Assembly: GCA_028565635.1 (NCBI GenBank)
Contig: JAOXYB010031854.1
Coordinates: 1-14,528 of the forward strand
DNA from: Phoronis ovalis
Taxonomy: Eukaryota; Phoronida; Phoronidae
Direction: 5' to 3'
DNA length: 14,528 nt
Made by a program: the position numbers and the translations under genes. Positions 9,501-14,528 of this stretch are shown here, one piece after another. The stretch's first letter is position 1. Each line of letters begins with the position of its first letter. The notes under the pieces are model-generated. The model did not search any database and was not told where the DNA came from. It saw nothing but the letters and a program-made list of their open reading frames with translations.

Positions 9501-12500
9501 AGTGGCTAACCCGTAGCTAGCCAACTTTCGCACCGTGATTGGCTGTAAGTGACACGTCATTAATTAATCAACTGATTTTTACTAGATATGAATTTTGATC
9601 GAGAACGATTTTAGAGCACAAAAAAATATATATGTAAAAATAATATGGAACGGCAACTAATCTTCATTGGTTGGTGGGCAACAGCAAACAAACAATTGAG
9701 ATGGCCTTTGTGTCCTGCTTAGTCCACCTCATATTTATACCAGAAGAGGCAGTTAGCAAAGCAGCACTGAACATACTATCTGTCAAGATAAATAGTCCAC
9801 TGTTTGCACAGCATAAATAATCGCAATTTTTCATTTCAATCTACCTCCTTTTGGTGGATTAAAAATGAGAGATTTATCTTTCAGGATTAATCTCGCAAGC
9901 ATTCGCATAGCATAAAAAATGGTGGATTAATTTTGTAAGTGAGTTTAATCGCGATTATTTGTTCCCGTGCGAACAAGGCTTAAGATATTGTTGCGTTGAT
10001 TCTCACTGATTTATTGATCAAAAGCAGATACTAATAAAACATCCATAAGTATCTGATTGCATGCATGGAATTTATTGGTACTATTATAATTATGCATTTC
10101 TTAAACACTTACTGCAATTTTTTTCATCTGATTTATCTACGCAATCAGCAAACTGATCACATCGACTCAACCTTGGTATGCAAACACCAGTGTCGCACTG
10201 AAACTGATCTGCTGAACAAACTGAAAAAACAATCATGAACACAGATGTTACCTATGGGTACTCCAGAGAATGATTCAAAATGATAACAGCAATAATTGTC
10301 ACAATTGTGTTTATAATTAATATTTATAATTATAAACTACAAACAAATTCCACAGCCTCATCTAGAAGTAGTAAAGCTGAACAAAATAAGGATCTTAGGT
10401 GTGACTATAGTTTCACTTGAAAAATTAGGAATAATAGCAAAAATGTATATAATAGGTAAAATGTGATTTTGCACTATAGATTAAAACAATGTTATTCATA
10501 GGAGCTAACAGGTCCTGGAAAGCAGACAAAAAGTTGTCTGGATTGAAATTTCGCCTGCCAATTTTAATTATCTAGTACTTGCTCTAAATATTTTGGTAAT
10601 ACAAAACACAGTTTACTCAAATGTTAACTGTGGATGATTTTCTGGCTTTGCAGTGATGTACAAAATATAACTAAACTTTTTTTGCTGTGAAAATGCTAAC
10701 TAAATGTATTTCTTCCATAAAACCATATTGAATTATATCTGTTTAGCTATTTTCGTAACAAACCATACAAACTAAACTATTTTTGCCAAAATTAAGTGAA
10801 GCATCTGCCACTCCCATTAATATATGTCTTACAAGTATGTGATTTTCAAGTATTTTTGTACCTAGACTATGTTATAATTTATGTGAAGTTAAGTATACTG
10901 ACCACAATACTTCTCATCTGATCCATCCAAGCACTGTAGTACGTTATCACATTTTTGTGCCTGCTGTATACACTGTCCACTATCACACTGGTACTGAGAA
11001 CTACTGCAATTAAATACTGTAACAGAAAATTAATATGGATCATCAAATTTCGTTCTAATCAGTATACCACATATATATATGGTTTAATGCTAATAATTAT
11101 GCTTGACTGACTGTCTGACACTCAAGTATAAACTATTAGTACCTAATTATCAAAATTTGCATTTTCCAGACGATCAACTTTTTTGTGGATGATATTTTTG
11201 AAAACCTTTATAAAATGATTTGTATAATAAACAGTTGACTAATTTTAATCGAGAAGATGGAAAGTGAAGAAGCCAAAGTTAAAAATGCTACGTTTAACCT
11301 AAAAGATGAGTCTCTTCATTTTTAATAAACAAAGTATCTAGGATGACTATATAGCCATCAGTAAATTTATATTAAATGTGAGGGTTATAACATCTTAACT
11401 TTGCAATAGTTTTTCAAAATTTCCTTCTTTCAAATTTTTCATTTATACAAAATAGAACATAAAGCAAAGCTGTATTACTACACAATACTTTGCGTACATA
11501 TACTTACAGCACATAAGTGAAGCATGTTCATCAGAACCATCGGGACAATCTATTTCTCCATTACAGGTCTTATATAATGGAATACAGTGCCCACTACCAC
11601 ATTGAAAGCCATCAGAGCAATCTACAATATATATGTAAATAATTTAAATTTCAGTTTTAATGTTTGCATTATTTAAATATAATTATACAAACAGTATTTA
11701 TTATACAACTTCAACAACAAATGTCTCCTTCATTTTAATAAAAAAAATAAACTACAGTTATTAAAACTATATGAGTATCATACCTTTAATTTTTTAGAGC
11801 ATATTTTGAGGAGGAAACCAGTTCTATATATACCTGCTAGAAATGTTCTTTTCTTGTGGTTGTTCCCAAAACTGTTTTATTTTCATGACAAAATTAGCGT
11901 ACAGATTACACCAAAAGTTTAATATTACTAGATTCTGTGTTTAGCTAAAACGGTATTTACTCTGGGATATTTCTACAGATTTAAGAAACGCTGTAAATTA
12001 TAGTATGTAGAGTTTTGGAAGTTAGAGTTAAGTTGCATTGTCAAAATGGAAAGATTCACCATGAAACTAATTAATATGGAAAATAAATTAATTACCACAG
12101 CCGTGTTCATCACTGAAGTCACCACAGTCATTAATCATATTACACTGTTGATTCTTATTCAAACAGTGTCCATTTTGGCATTTAAAGTGCCACTGATCTT
12201 CACAGTACACTACAAATATAAATGTTGCTTATTTATTGCTTAACATACATGTATATATAACGATATGTTAAAGAAAAACAATTTGTAACAGATGCTGTGT
12301 TCAAAAAAGAAAACCTTTAACTGAAAAGCATTTCTGAGTAGTATATACCAGGACCTATATTATATACCAGGACCTATATTATATACCAGGACCTAATATA
12401 TTATATACCAGGACCTACATTATATACCAGGACCTATATTATATACCAGGACCTATATTATATACCAGGACCTATATTATATACCAGGACCTATATTATA

Positions 12501-14430
12501 TACCAGGACCTATATTATATCCAATATAATATACAATGAATTAAGTCATTAATTCACCTACTTGTTTTTAATTCTCATGATTTAATCAAATTCTGTTTAA
12601 AATTACACCAGATCAAATATGCAAACTAAGAAGAAAACTTAAAGCAAAATGTTAAGGTACATGGGAAATTGTACAGTGATATCAATCCATGGAAACTTTG
12701 TAATAAATCATCACAAGCAAAAGTTAAGATTGTTATTTTTACTAATATCAAATGGAAACATGAGTTTTCTTGCAATTTGAGTCTCATTATGTTACAGCTT
12801 GTTAAAATGTCTACCTACATTGTACATGTTTTTATATATATAATTATAATCATATGATATTCTTACCACATCCGGGTGGTTCATCACTTGAGTCTGAACA
12901 AAAGACAGAGCCATCACAGAATGCAATTCCAGGAATGCATTTTAAATCTCCACTAGTGCACTGAAACTGTTCCAGCCTGCAGTCTATAAACATTGGCAAA
13001 CAATAATTATATTAATTAATAGTAATAATAATCAGCTTTATTGCAAATTATACAAAACACATAAACATTAAATGCAATTGAAATATAGAATGATTGTAGG
13101 AATTCTGTATAGTTAGTTATATGAACAACAAATATATAGCACATAGATTCTCTTTATAATTTTAATGTTACCATCATCATACATATATTCCCCCTTCATA
13201 CCTGAGATTTAATATGATTCCTTAAATTGTATATTATACTACTAATTGCAGAATGTGAAAAAAAAACAGAAATAAGAATCATGCAGTGGCTAATATAATA
13301 TACATACCACAGTTTGGTGGCTCATCAGTACCATCTCCACAGTCATCATGACCATTGCACCATACATACGCATTCCTGCACTGTGTAGTGTTACACTGAA
13401 TCTGTTCCCCAGTACAAGCTTCAATGTAAACACATCATAATTGTAGTAAACTCGTAAGGTCAGGAGACAGATCTAATGTAAGTAGGCAAACATATGCTTC
13501 TAGATCGTTCATGCTATCATCCATGACTAGTTTATAGCTCATATAGTTGATTATTTTGGTAATATATATTATACTTAGCTACACTGTCAGCTATAAAGTC
13601 CTGTTTATCAAAACTAGAATTTTGTTACAATCATAAGAATCATGATTTAATATAATTTAGTGAGACATTTTGCAATATGGTTTCGTCCTTTCATAATTGT
13701 ATATTCAATGCATGTAACATGAGCATTGGTCAACTAACAACTGGTAATAAATGGTGCATATACAAGTTGTTGTACACTGATAAAAAACACATGTCATTGG
13801 GTAATAAACACTGTGATGTCAGAATAAATAATTTTAAAATGTTAAAAGAATTCTCTGCCTACACCCATAATTATAATTATCTTTGGAACAGCCCTTATTG
13901 CTACTTACTACAGTTAAGTTCATCACTTTGATCAGCACAAGCGGGAAATGCATTACATCGTTCTGTTGCTGGAACACATTCCCCACTGCCACATTTGAAC
14001 TGCTGAACACCAAATATAAATGGACAAGCTGGAAAATACATTTCATATAAATTATAAAATCAGTATAAGTTTAAAGACAATTATAAACAATTAATATACA
14101 CAACAAATACGTTGATGAGCAGATTTCACATGTTTCCAGGTTTGGAGCTTCTAATTTGCAAGTCTTTAATTTTGATTTCAAAGTAATGCTGACCTTGATA
14201 AACTTTGCTAATAATGATAACTTAAATAGAAACTATAGGAAGAAAGACGTAACAAAATTTTTAATAAAGTTTTCAAAAAAAGCAATAAATATGCTACTTA
14301 TATATACTAAGTATGTACTTACGGCAATCCTCTTCATCACTGTTGTCTGCACAGTTTTTTATGCCATCACATCTTTGAGACTCGGGTATACAATCACCAT
14401 TTTTACATGTAAATTCATTGCTGCTACATG
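3398..14430 (-). CDS. multi-LDLa, SRCR, trypsin-type serine protease gene (17 exons, 5' incomplete)
   Basis: Overview of the spliced gene. Seventeen exons join with matching phases into 769 residues plus TAG: eleven LDLa modules (1-414), an SRCR-like domain (about 415-494), a short linker with the interchain Cys502, and an S1 peptidase domain starting at Val516. Catalytic residues are His556, Asp610 and Ser709; Asp708 is the partner of the new N-terminus after activation. The order LDLa-SRCR-protease is that of enteropeptidase, corin and TMPRSS proteases, usually extracellular and often membrane-anchored at the N-terminus. No signal or anchor segment is in view because the 5' end lies beyond the right edge. 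Cys502 and Cys630 should hold the light and heavy chains together after cleavage. Substrate and orthology are not known to me. Unusual residues are described under the catalytic exons. Confidence 0.88.
3590..4509 (-). other. intron before the Ser195 exon
   Basis: 920 bp, GT-AG (acceptor TATGTTGTAG). It holds a slightly less AT-rich patch at about 3790-3980 with a 60-codon + strand open frame that matches nothing I recognise. No inverted termini were found around the patch. Confidence 0.75.
4510..4658 (-). CDS. S1 protease: exon to the specificity residue 189
   Basis: 149-bp exon, phase 1 in and 0 out (acceptor TTTTAATACAG, donor AAT|GTAAGA). It encodes [18 protein letters not shown], then R-D-P..., N-E-T-M-L-C-A-G-Y and G-H-I-T-S-C-N. 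The cysteines at 168 and 182 are present, as is Cys191. Residue 703, six before the catalytic Ser and hence chymotrypsin position 189, is Thr; trypsin-like enzymes have Asp there. An N-E-T sequon precedes M-L-C. Confidence 0.92.
4659..4996 (-). other. intron between the Asp102 and Cys168 protease exons
   Basis: 338 bp, GT-AG; nothing else recognised. Confidence 0.8.
4997..5286 (-). CDS. S1 protease: Asp102 exon
   Basis: 290-bp exon, phase 2 in and 1 out (acceptor TTTTTTTTCCAG, donor G|GTATGA). It encodes about 97 residues of the S1 barrel. These include the catalytic Asp610 (102) in [10 protein letters not shown], then [15 protein letters not shown] with Cys630 (122) for the bond to the light chain, and [10 protein letters not shown] with the cysteine at 136 that normally pairs with 201. 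Sequons are N-N-T near the start and N-G-T before the Asp. The sequence closely follows the enteropeptidase/TMPRSS pattern. Codons and residues are well conserved, so the gene appears functional. Confidence 0.94.
5453..5650 (-). CDS. S1 protease: linker, activation site and His57 exon
   Basis: 198-bp phase 2-2 exon (donor AG|GTAAGC). It encodes linker Cys502 (HEDCGKG), the activation site F-P-Q-E-Y|V-I-G-G (Tyr515|Val516) and the first barrel strands up to [10 protein letters not shown], with the catalytic His at 556 (chymotrypsin number 57). Three features are odd. The residue before the cut is Tyr, not Arg/Lys. Cys42 is Gly (F-T-G-G-A-S-L-I). Cys58, normally right after the His, is Val. Loss of both halves of the 42-58 disulfide together suggests tolerated evolution rather than an error. 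Cys502 should bond to Cys630. The acceptor is short on pyrimidines, but it is the only one in phase after an in-frame stop. Confidence 0.9.
5651..6363 (-). other. intron between the SRCR and protease exons
   Basis: 713 bp, GT-AG with a modest TTTCTAAG acceptor. It contains a 17-bp direct repeat at 6100-6137. I looked for an exon that would supply the missing SRCR cysteines and saw none. The + strand open frame at 5941-6201 is A/T-rich and not gene-like. Confidence 0.7.
6100..6137. repeat. 17-bp direct repeat, two copies
   Basis: GATTTTAATAACATAAT occurs at 6100-6116 and again at 6121-6137 with a 4-bp spacer. It is a simple local duplication. Confidence 0.9.
6364..6471 (-). CDS. SRCR-like domain, second half (exon)
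   Basis: 108-bp phase 2-2 exon (acceptor TTTGAATATAG, donor AC|GTTAGT). It encodes [20 protein letters not shown], then [15 protein letters not shown]. The L-N-T-S...Y-x-K-L-Y...A-V-x-L order matches the second half of TMPRSS-type SRCR domains. The two cysteines expected here (before and at the end of the A-V-x-L strand) are absent, so the pair in the first half has lost its normal partners. Two sequons are visible (N-T-S, and N-L-T across the junction). Another frame of the exon is also open but does not match the family. The donor is the weakest splice call in the gene. Confidence 0.7.
6472..6785 (-). other. intron within the SRCR domain
   Basis: 314 bp, GT-AG, very AT-rich; nothing else recognised. 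Confidence 0.75.
6786..6918 (-). CDS. SRCR-like domain, first half (exon)
   Basis: 133-bp exon, phase 1 in and phase 2 out (acceptor GAATTACAG, donor GT|GTAAGT). It encodes residues about 415-458 and includes [20 protein letters not shown] and [10 protein letters not shown]. The pattern R-P-V-C-x-D-x-W followed about 14 residues on by V-C-x-x-(L/M)-G is the start of a scavenger receptor cysteine-rich domain of the type found beside trypsin domains in enteropeptidase and TMPRSS proteases. It may orient the protease or bind ligand. An N-V-S sequon lies near its start. Confidence 0.82.
6919..7265 (-). other. intron between LDLa module 11 and the SRCR domain
   Basis: 347 bp, GT-AG; nothing else recognised. 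Confidence 0.75.
7266..7382 (-). CDS. LDLa module 11, last before SRCR (exon)
   Basis: 117-bp phase 1-1 exon (acceptor CTTTATAG, donor A|GTGAGT). It encodes [29 protein letters not shown] and PDASDEIDC. Cysteines and acidic ligands are complete. It has the position of the LDLa module directly preceding SRCR in enteropeptidase, corin and TMPRSS proteases. Confidence 0.93.
7383..7743 (-). other. intron between LDLa modules 10 and 11
   Basis: 361 bp, GT-AG; nothing else recognised. Confidence 0.8.
7744..7851 (-). CDS. LDLa module 10 (exon)
   Basis: 108-bp phase 1-1 exon (acceptor TTTTTTCAG, donor G|GTATGT). It encodes [26 protein letters not shown] and VNGTDEQNC. The usual D-x-S-D-E is N-G-T-D-E, which both removes a calcium ligand and creates an N-G-T glycosylation site within the calcium loop. 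Confidence 0.92.
7852..8416 (-). other. intron between LDLa modules 9 and 10
   Basis: 565 bp, GT-AG; no repeat, RNA or exon recognised. Confidence 0.8.
8417..8527 (-). CDS. LDLa module 9 (exon)
   Basis: 111-bp phase 1-1 exon (acceptor TTTTTCAG, donor C|GTAAGT). It encodes [27 protein letters not shown] and GDNSDEIDC. Six cysteines; Asn replaces Asp after Cys4. The Met-initiated open frame that runs through it from the intron is not a real start. Confidence 0.92.
8528..10112 (-). other. longest intron of the protease gene (between LDLa modules 8 and 9)
   Basis: 1585 bp against about 0.15-0.9 kb for the others. Nearly all the excess is accounted for by the inverted-repeat element at 8710-9980. 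No missed LDLa exon was found inside. Confidence 0.85.
8710..9980. mobile_element. non-autonomous DNA transposon with long inverted arms (MITE/foldback-like)
   Basis: The ends are inverted copies: AGCCTTGTTCACACGG at 8710-8725 and, on the minus strand from 9980, AGCCTTGTTCGCACGG. After an indel both continue with ATAAT(T/C)GCGAT(C/T)AAA. Both arms contain the palindrome AATCGCGATT (8774-8783 and 9947-9956). About 300 bp inside each end is a perfect 21-bp inverted pair (9021-9041 with 9677-9697). Flanking triplets are CAA on the left and TAA on the right, compatible with a decayed TAA target duplication of the PIF/Harbinger kind, but that class is a guess. No transposase frame is present, so it would depend on an enzyme made elsewhere. 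The small open frames inside it look non-coding. Confidence 0.8.
10113..10220 (-). CDS. LDLa module 8 (exon)
   Basis: 108-bp phase 1-1 exon (acceptor GTTTTTTCAG, donor A|GTAAGT). It encodes [26 protein letters not shown] and VDKSDEKNC. Six cysteines and a full set of acidic calcium ligands are present. Confidence 0.93.
10221..10902 (-). other. intron between LDLa modules 7 and 8
   Basis: 682 bp, GT-AG. AT-rich with small AATTATAAT-type tracts near 10315-10335; no repeat element or exon recognised. Confidence 0.8.
10903..11016 (-). CDS. LDLa module 7 (exon)
   Basis: 114-bp phase 1-1 exon (acceptor CTGTTACAG; donor G|GTCAGT, less typical than the others). It encodes [26 protein letters not shown] and LDGSDEKYC. 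The position before Cys5 is Gln where Asp is usual. An N-C-S sequon lies at the first Cys, but that Cys is disulfide-bonded, so use of the site is doubtful. Confidence 0.91.
11017..11507 (-). other. intron between LDLa modules 6 and 7
   Basis: 491 bp, GT-AG, AT-rich; nothing else recognised. Confidence 0.8.
11508..11621 (-). CDS. LDLa module 6 (exon)
   Basis: 114-bp phase 1-1 exon (acceptor ATATTGTAG, donor T|GTAAGT). It encodes [25 protein letters not shown] and [12 protein letters not shown]. The first loop is one residue short and the last loop is lengthened (H-A-S-L-M before Cys6). N-G replaces D-G after Cys4. Confidence 0.92.
11622..12095 (-). other. intron between LDLa modules 5 and 6
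   Basis: 474 bp, GT-AG, AT-rich; nothing else recognised. Confidence 0.8.
12096..12209 (-). CDS. LDLa module 5 (exon)
   Basis: 114-bp phase 1-1 exon (acceptor ATTTGTAG, donor G|GTAATT). It encodes a six-cysteine module: [36 protein letters not shown]. The Asp after Cys4 is Asn; D-x-S-D-E is intact. The + strand open frame over the same bases (12046-12243) is only its antisense shadow. Confidence 0.92.
12210..12866 (-). other. intron between LDLa modules 4 and 5, carrying a minisatellite
   Basis: 657 bp, GT-AG. It holds the 19-bp tandem repeat at about 12342-12519, listed separately. The rest is unremarkable AT-rich sequence; the small + strand open frame at 12669-12857 has no recognisable content. 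Confidence 0.8.
12342..12519. repeat. 19-bp minisatellite, nine copies
   Basis: Unit TATACCAGGACCTATATTA (19 bp) in tandem. The CCAGGACC core starts at 12348, 12367, 12386, 12408, 12427, 12446, 12465, 12484 and 12503. Spacing is 19 bp except once (22 bp, from an added TAA-like triplet after copy 3). Copy 4 has a T-to-C change in the tail. A degenerate tail follows from 12511. The low divergence points to recent expansion. The linker TATATTATATA is nearly self-complementary. Confidence 0.97.
12867..12983 (-). CDS. LDLa module 4 (exon)
   Basis: 117-bp phase 1-1 exon (acceptor GTTTATAG, donor G|GTAAGA). It encodes [22 protein letters not shown] and [16 protein letters not shown]. Six cysteines are present, with two extra residues between Cys2 and Cys3. 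The acidic residue usually just before Cys5 is Phe, so one calcium ligand may be missing. Confidence 0.92.
12984..13307 (-). other. intron between LDLa modules 3 and 4
   Basis: 324 bp, GT-AG, with a short ATT/AAT-rich simple tract near 13005-13035; nothing else recognised. Confidence 0.8.
13308..13418 (-). CDS. LDLa module 3 (exon)
   Basis: 111-bp phase 1-1 exon (acceptor ACATTGAAG, donor G|GTATGT). The module contains [20 protein letters not shown] and ends [16 protein letters not shown]. It has a potential N-glycosylation site (N-T-T) between the second and third Cys. The usual S-D-E is T-D-E, followed by P-P as in module 4, which suggests modules 3 and 4 share a recent duplication. Confidence 0.91.
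13419..13908 (-). other. intron between LDLa modules 2 and 3
   Basis: 490 bp, GT-AG. The + strand open frame across 13677-13931 partly overlaps the exon in antisense and is not a gene. Nothing else recognised. Confidence 0.8.
13909..14028 (-). CDS. LDLa module 2 (exon)
   Basis: 120-bp phase 1-1 exon (TTTTCCAG acceptor, A|GTAAGT donor). The six-cysteine module has a first loop two to three residues longer than its neighbours ([12 protein letters not shown]). The usual Asp after the fourth Cys is Asn ([16 protein letters not shown]), so calcium binding may be weakened, although D-x-S-D-E remains. Confidence 0.92.
14029..14322 (-). other. intron between LDLa modules 1 and 2
   Basis: 294 bp, GT-AG, AT-rich; nothing else recognised. 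Confidence 0.8.
14323..14430 (-). CDS. LDLa module 1 in view (exon)
   Basis: 108-bp phase 1-1 exon with acceptor CTTCAG and donor C|GTAAGT. It encodes one LDL-receptor class A module with six cysteines in canonical spacing: [35 protein letters not shown]. The calcium cage residues (D-G, then D-x-S-D-E) are complete, so it should fold as a calcium-bound module for protein-protein contact. Confidence 0.93.
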
Positions 14431-14528
14431 CTGAAGGACATATATTAAGAAATAACAAGAGGTCTGCGGGTGCAGACAGATGCCCATCATATGATGTAGT
14501 TTCTGTAGTTGTAAAGCCATCTTTGTAT
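14431..14528 (-). other. probable intron end upstream of the first LDLa exon in view
   Basis: The minus strand reads a T-rich tract ending ATGTCCTTCAG just before the exon, a good acceptor. The same reading frame is nevertheless open to the window edge, so an exon extending further upstream cannot be excluded. I prefer the intron because every other LDLa exon here starts in phase 1 right before the first Cys. Confidence 0.55.

Noticed and set aside
12046-12243. + strand 65-codon frame
   Set aside because: Antisense to LDLa module 5, which has six spaced cysteines and good splice sites on the minus strand.
12342-12519. CRISPR array
   Set aside because: Head-to-tail repeats with no unique spacers, in an animal intron; it is a minisatellite.
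14156-14434. + strand 92-codon frame
   Set aside because: Antisense to LDLa module 1 over its last third and intronic AT-rich sequence elsewhere.
1-14528. tRNA, rRNA or other structured RNA genes
   Set aside because: No cloverleaf with A/B box-like motifs and no rRNA-like conserved block was seen on either strand by eye. Short snoRNA or miRNA genes in the introns cannot be excluded without a covariance search.

Overview
The window looks like AT-rich (roughly 70% by eye) genomic DNA from an intron-rich animal. Coding pieces are short exons bounded by GT/AG splice sites. The proteins they encode (a cGMP-dependent protein kinase tail and an LDLa/SRCR/trypsin mosaic protease) are metazoan types. 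I cannot fix the phylum from sequence alone; an invertebrate with modest introns (about 0.15-1.6 kb) fits.

Layout: two genes converge. (1) At the left edge, on the + strand, are the last two coding exons of a cGMP-dependent protein kinase (123-189 and 687-782), followed by a 3' UTR with an AATAAA at 963-968. (2) About 1-3.3 kb is AT-rich and mostly empty. It holds one orphan exon-like segment on the minus strand (2766-2835) and a 12-bp inverted repeat. (3) From 3398 to 14430, and probably beyond the right edge, runs one large minus-strand gene for a modular secreted or membrane serine protease. I could place 17 coding exons: 11 exons that each encode one LDL-receptor class A (LDLa) module, two exons for an SRCR-like domain, and four exons for the activation peptide and S1 catalytic domain. 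Splice phases agree at every junction, giving 769 residues plus a stop codon for the part in view. The N-terminus lies outside the window. Residue numbers below count from the first complete codon in view (a Cys, residue 1).

The architecture LDLa(n)-SRCR-trypsin places it near enteropeptidase, corin and TMPRSS-type proteases. The catalytic triad is intact (His556, Asp610, Ser709), but several details are unusual. The activation site is Tyr|Val-Ile-Gly-Gly instead of Arg/Lys|Ile-Val-Gly-Gly. The S1 specificity residue 189 is Thr while position 226 is Asp. The 42-58 disulfide has lost both cysteines, and two SRCR cysteines are missing. I regard this variant protease as the most interesting content of the window.

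The introns carry a likely non-autonomous DNA transposon of about 1.27 kb with long inverted arms (8710-9980) and a 19-bp minisatellite of nine copies (about 12342-12519). No RNA genes, CRISPR arrays or intact transposase genes were seen.
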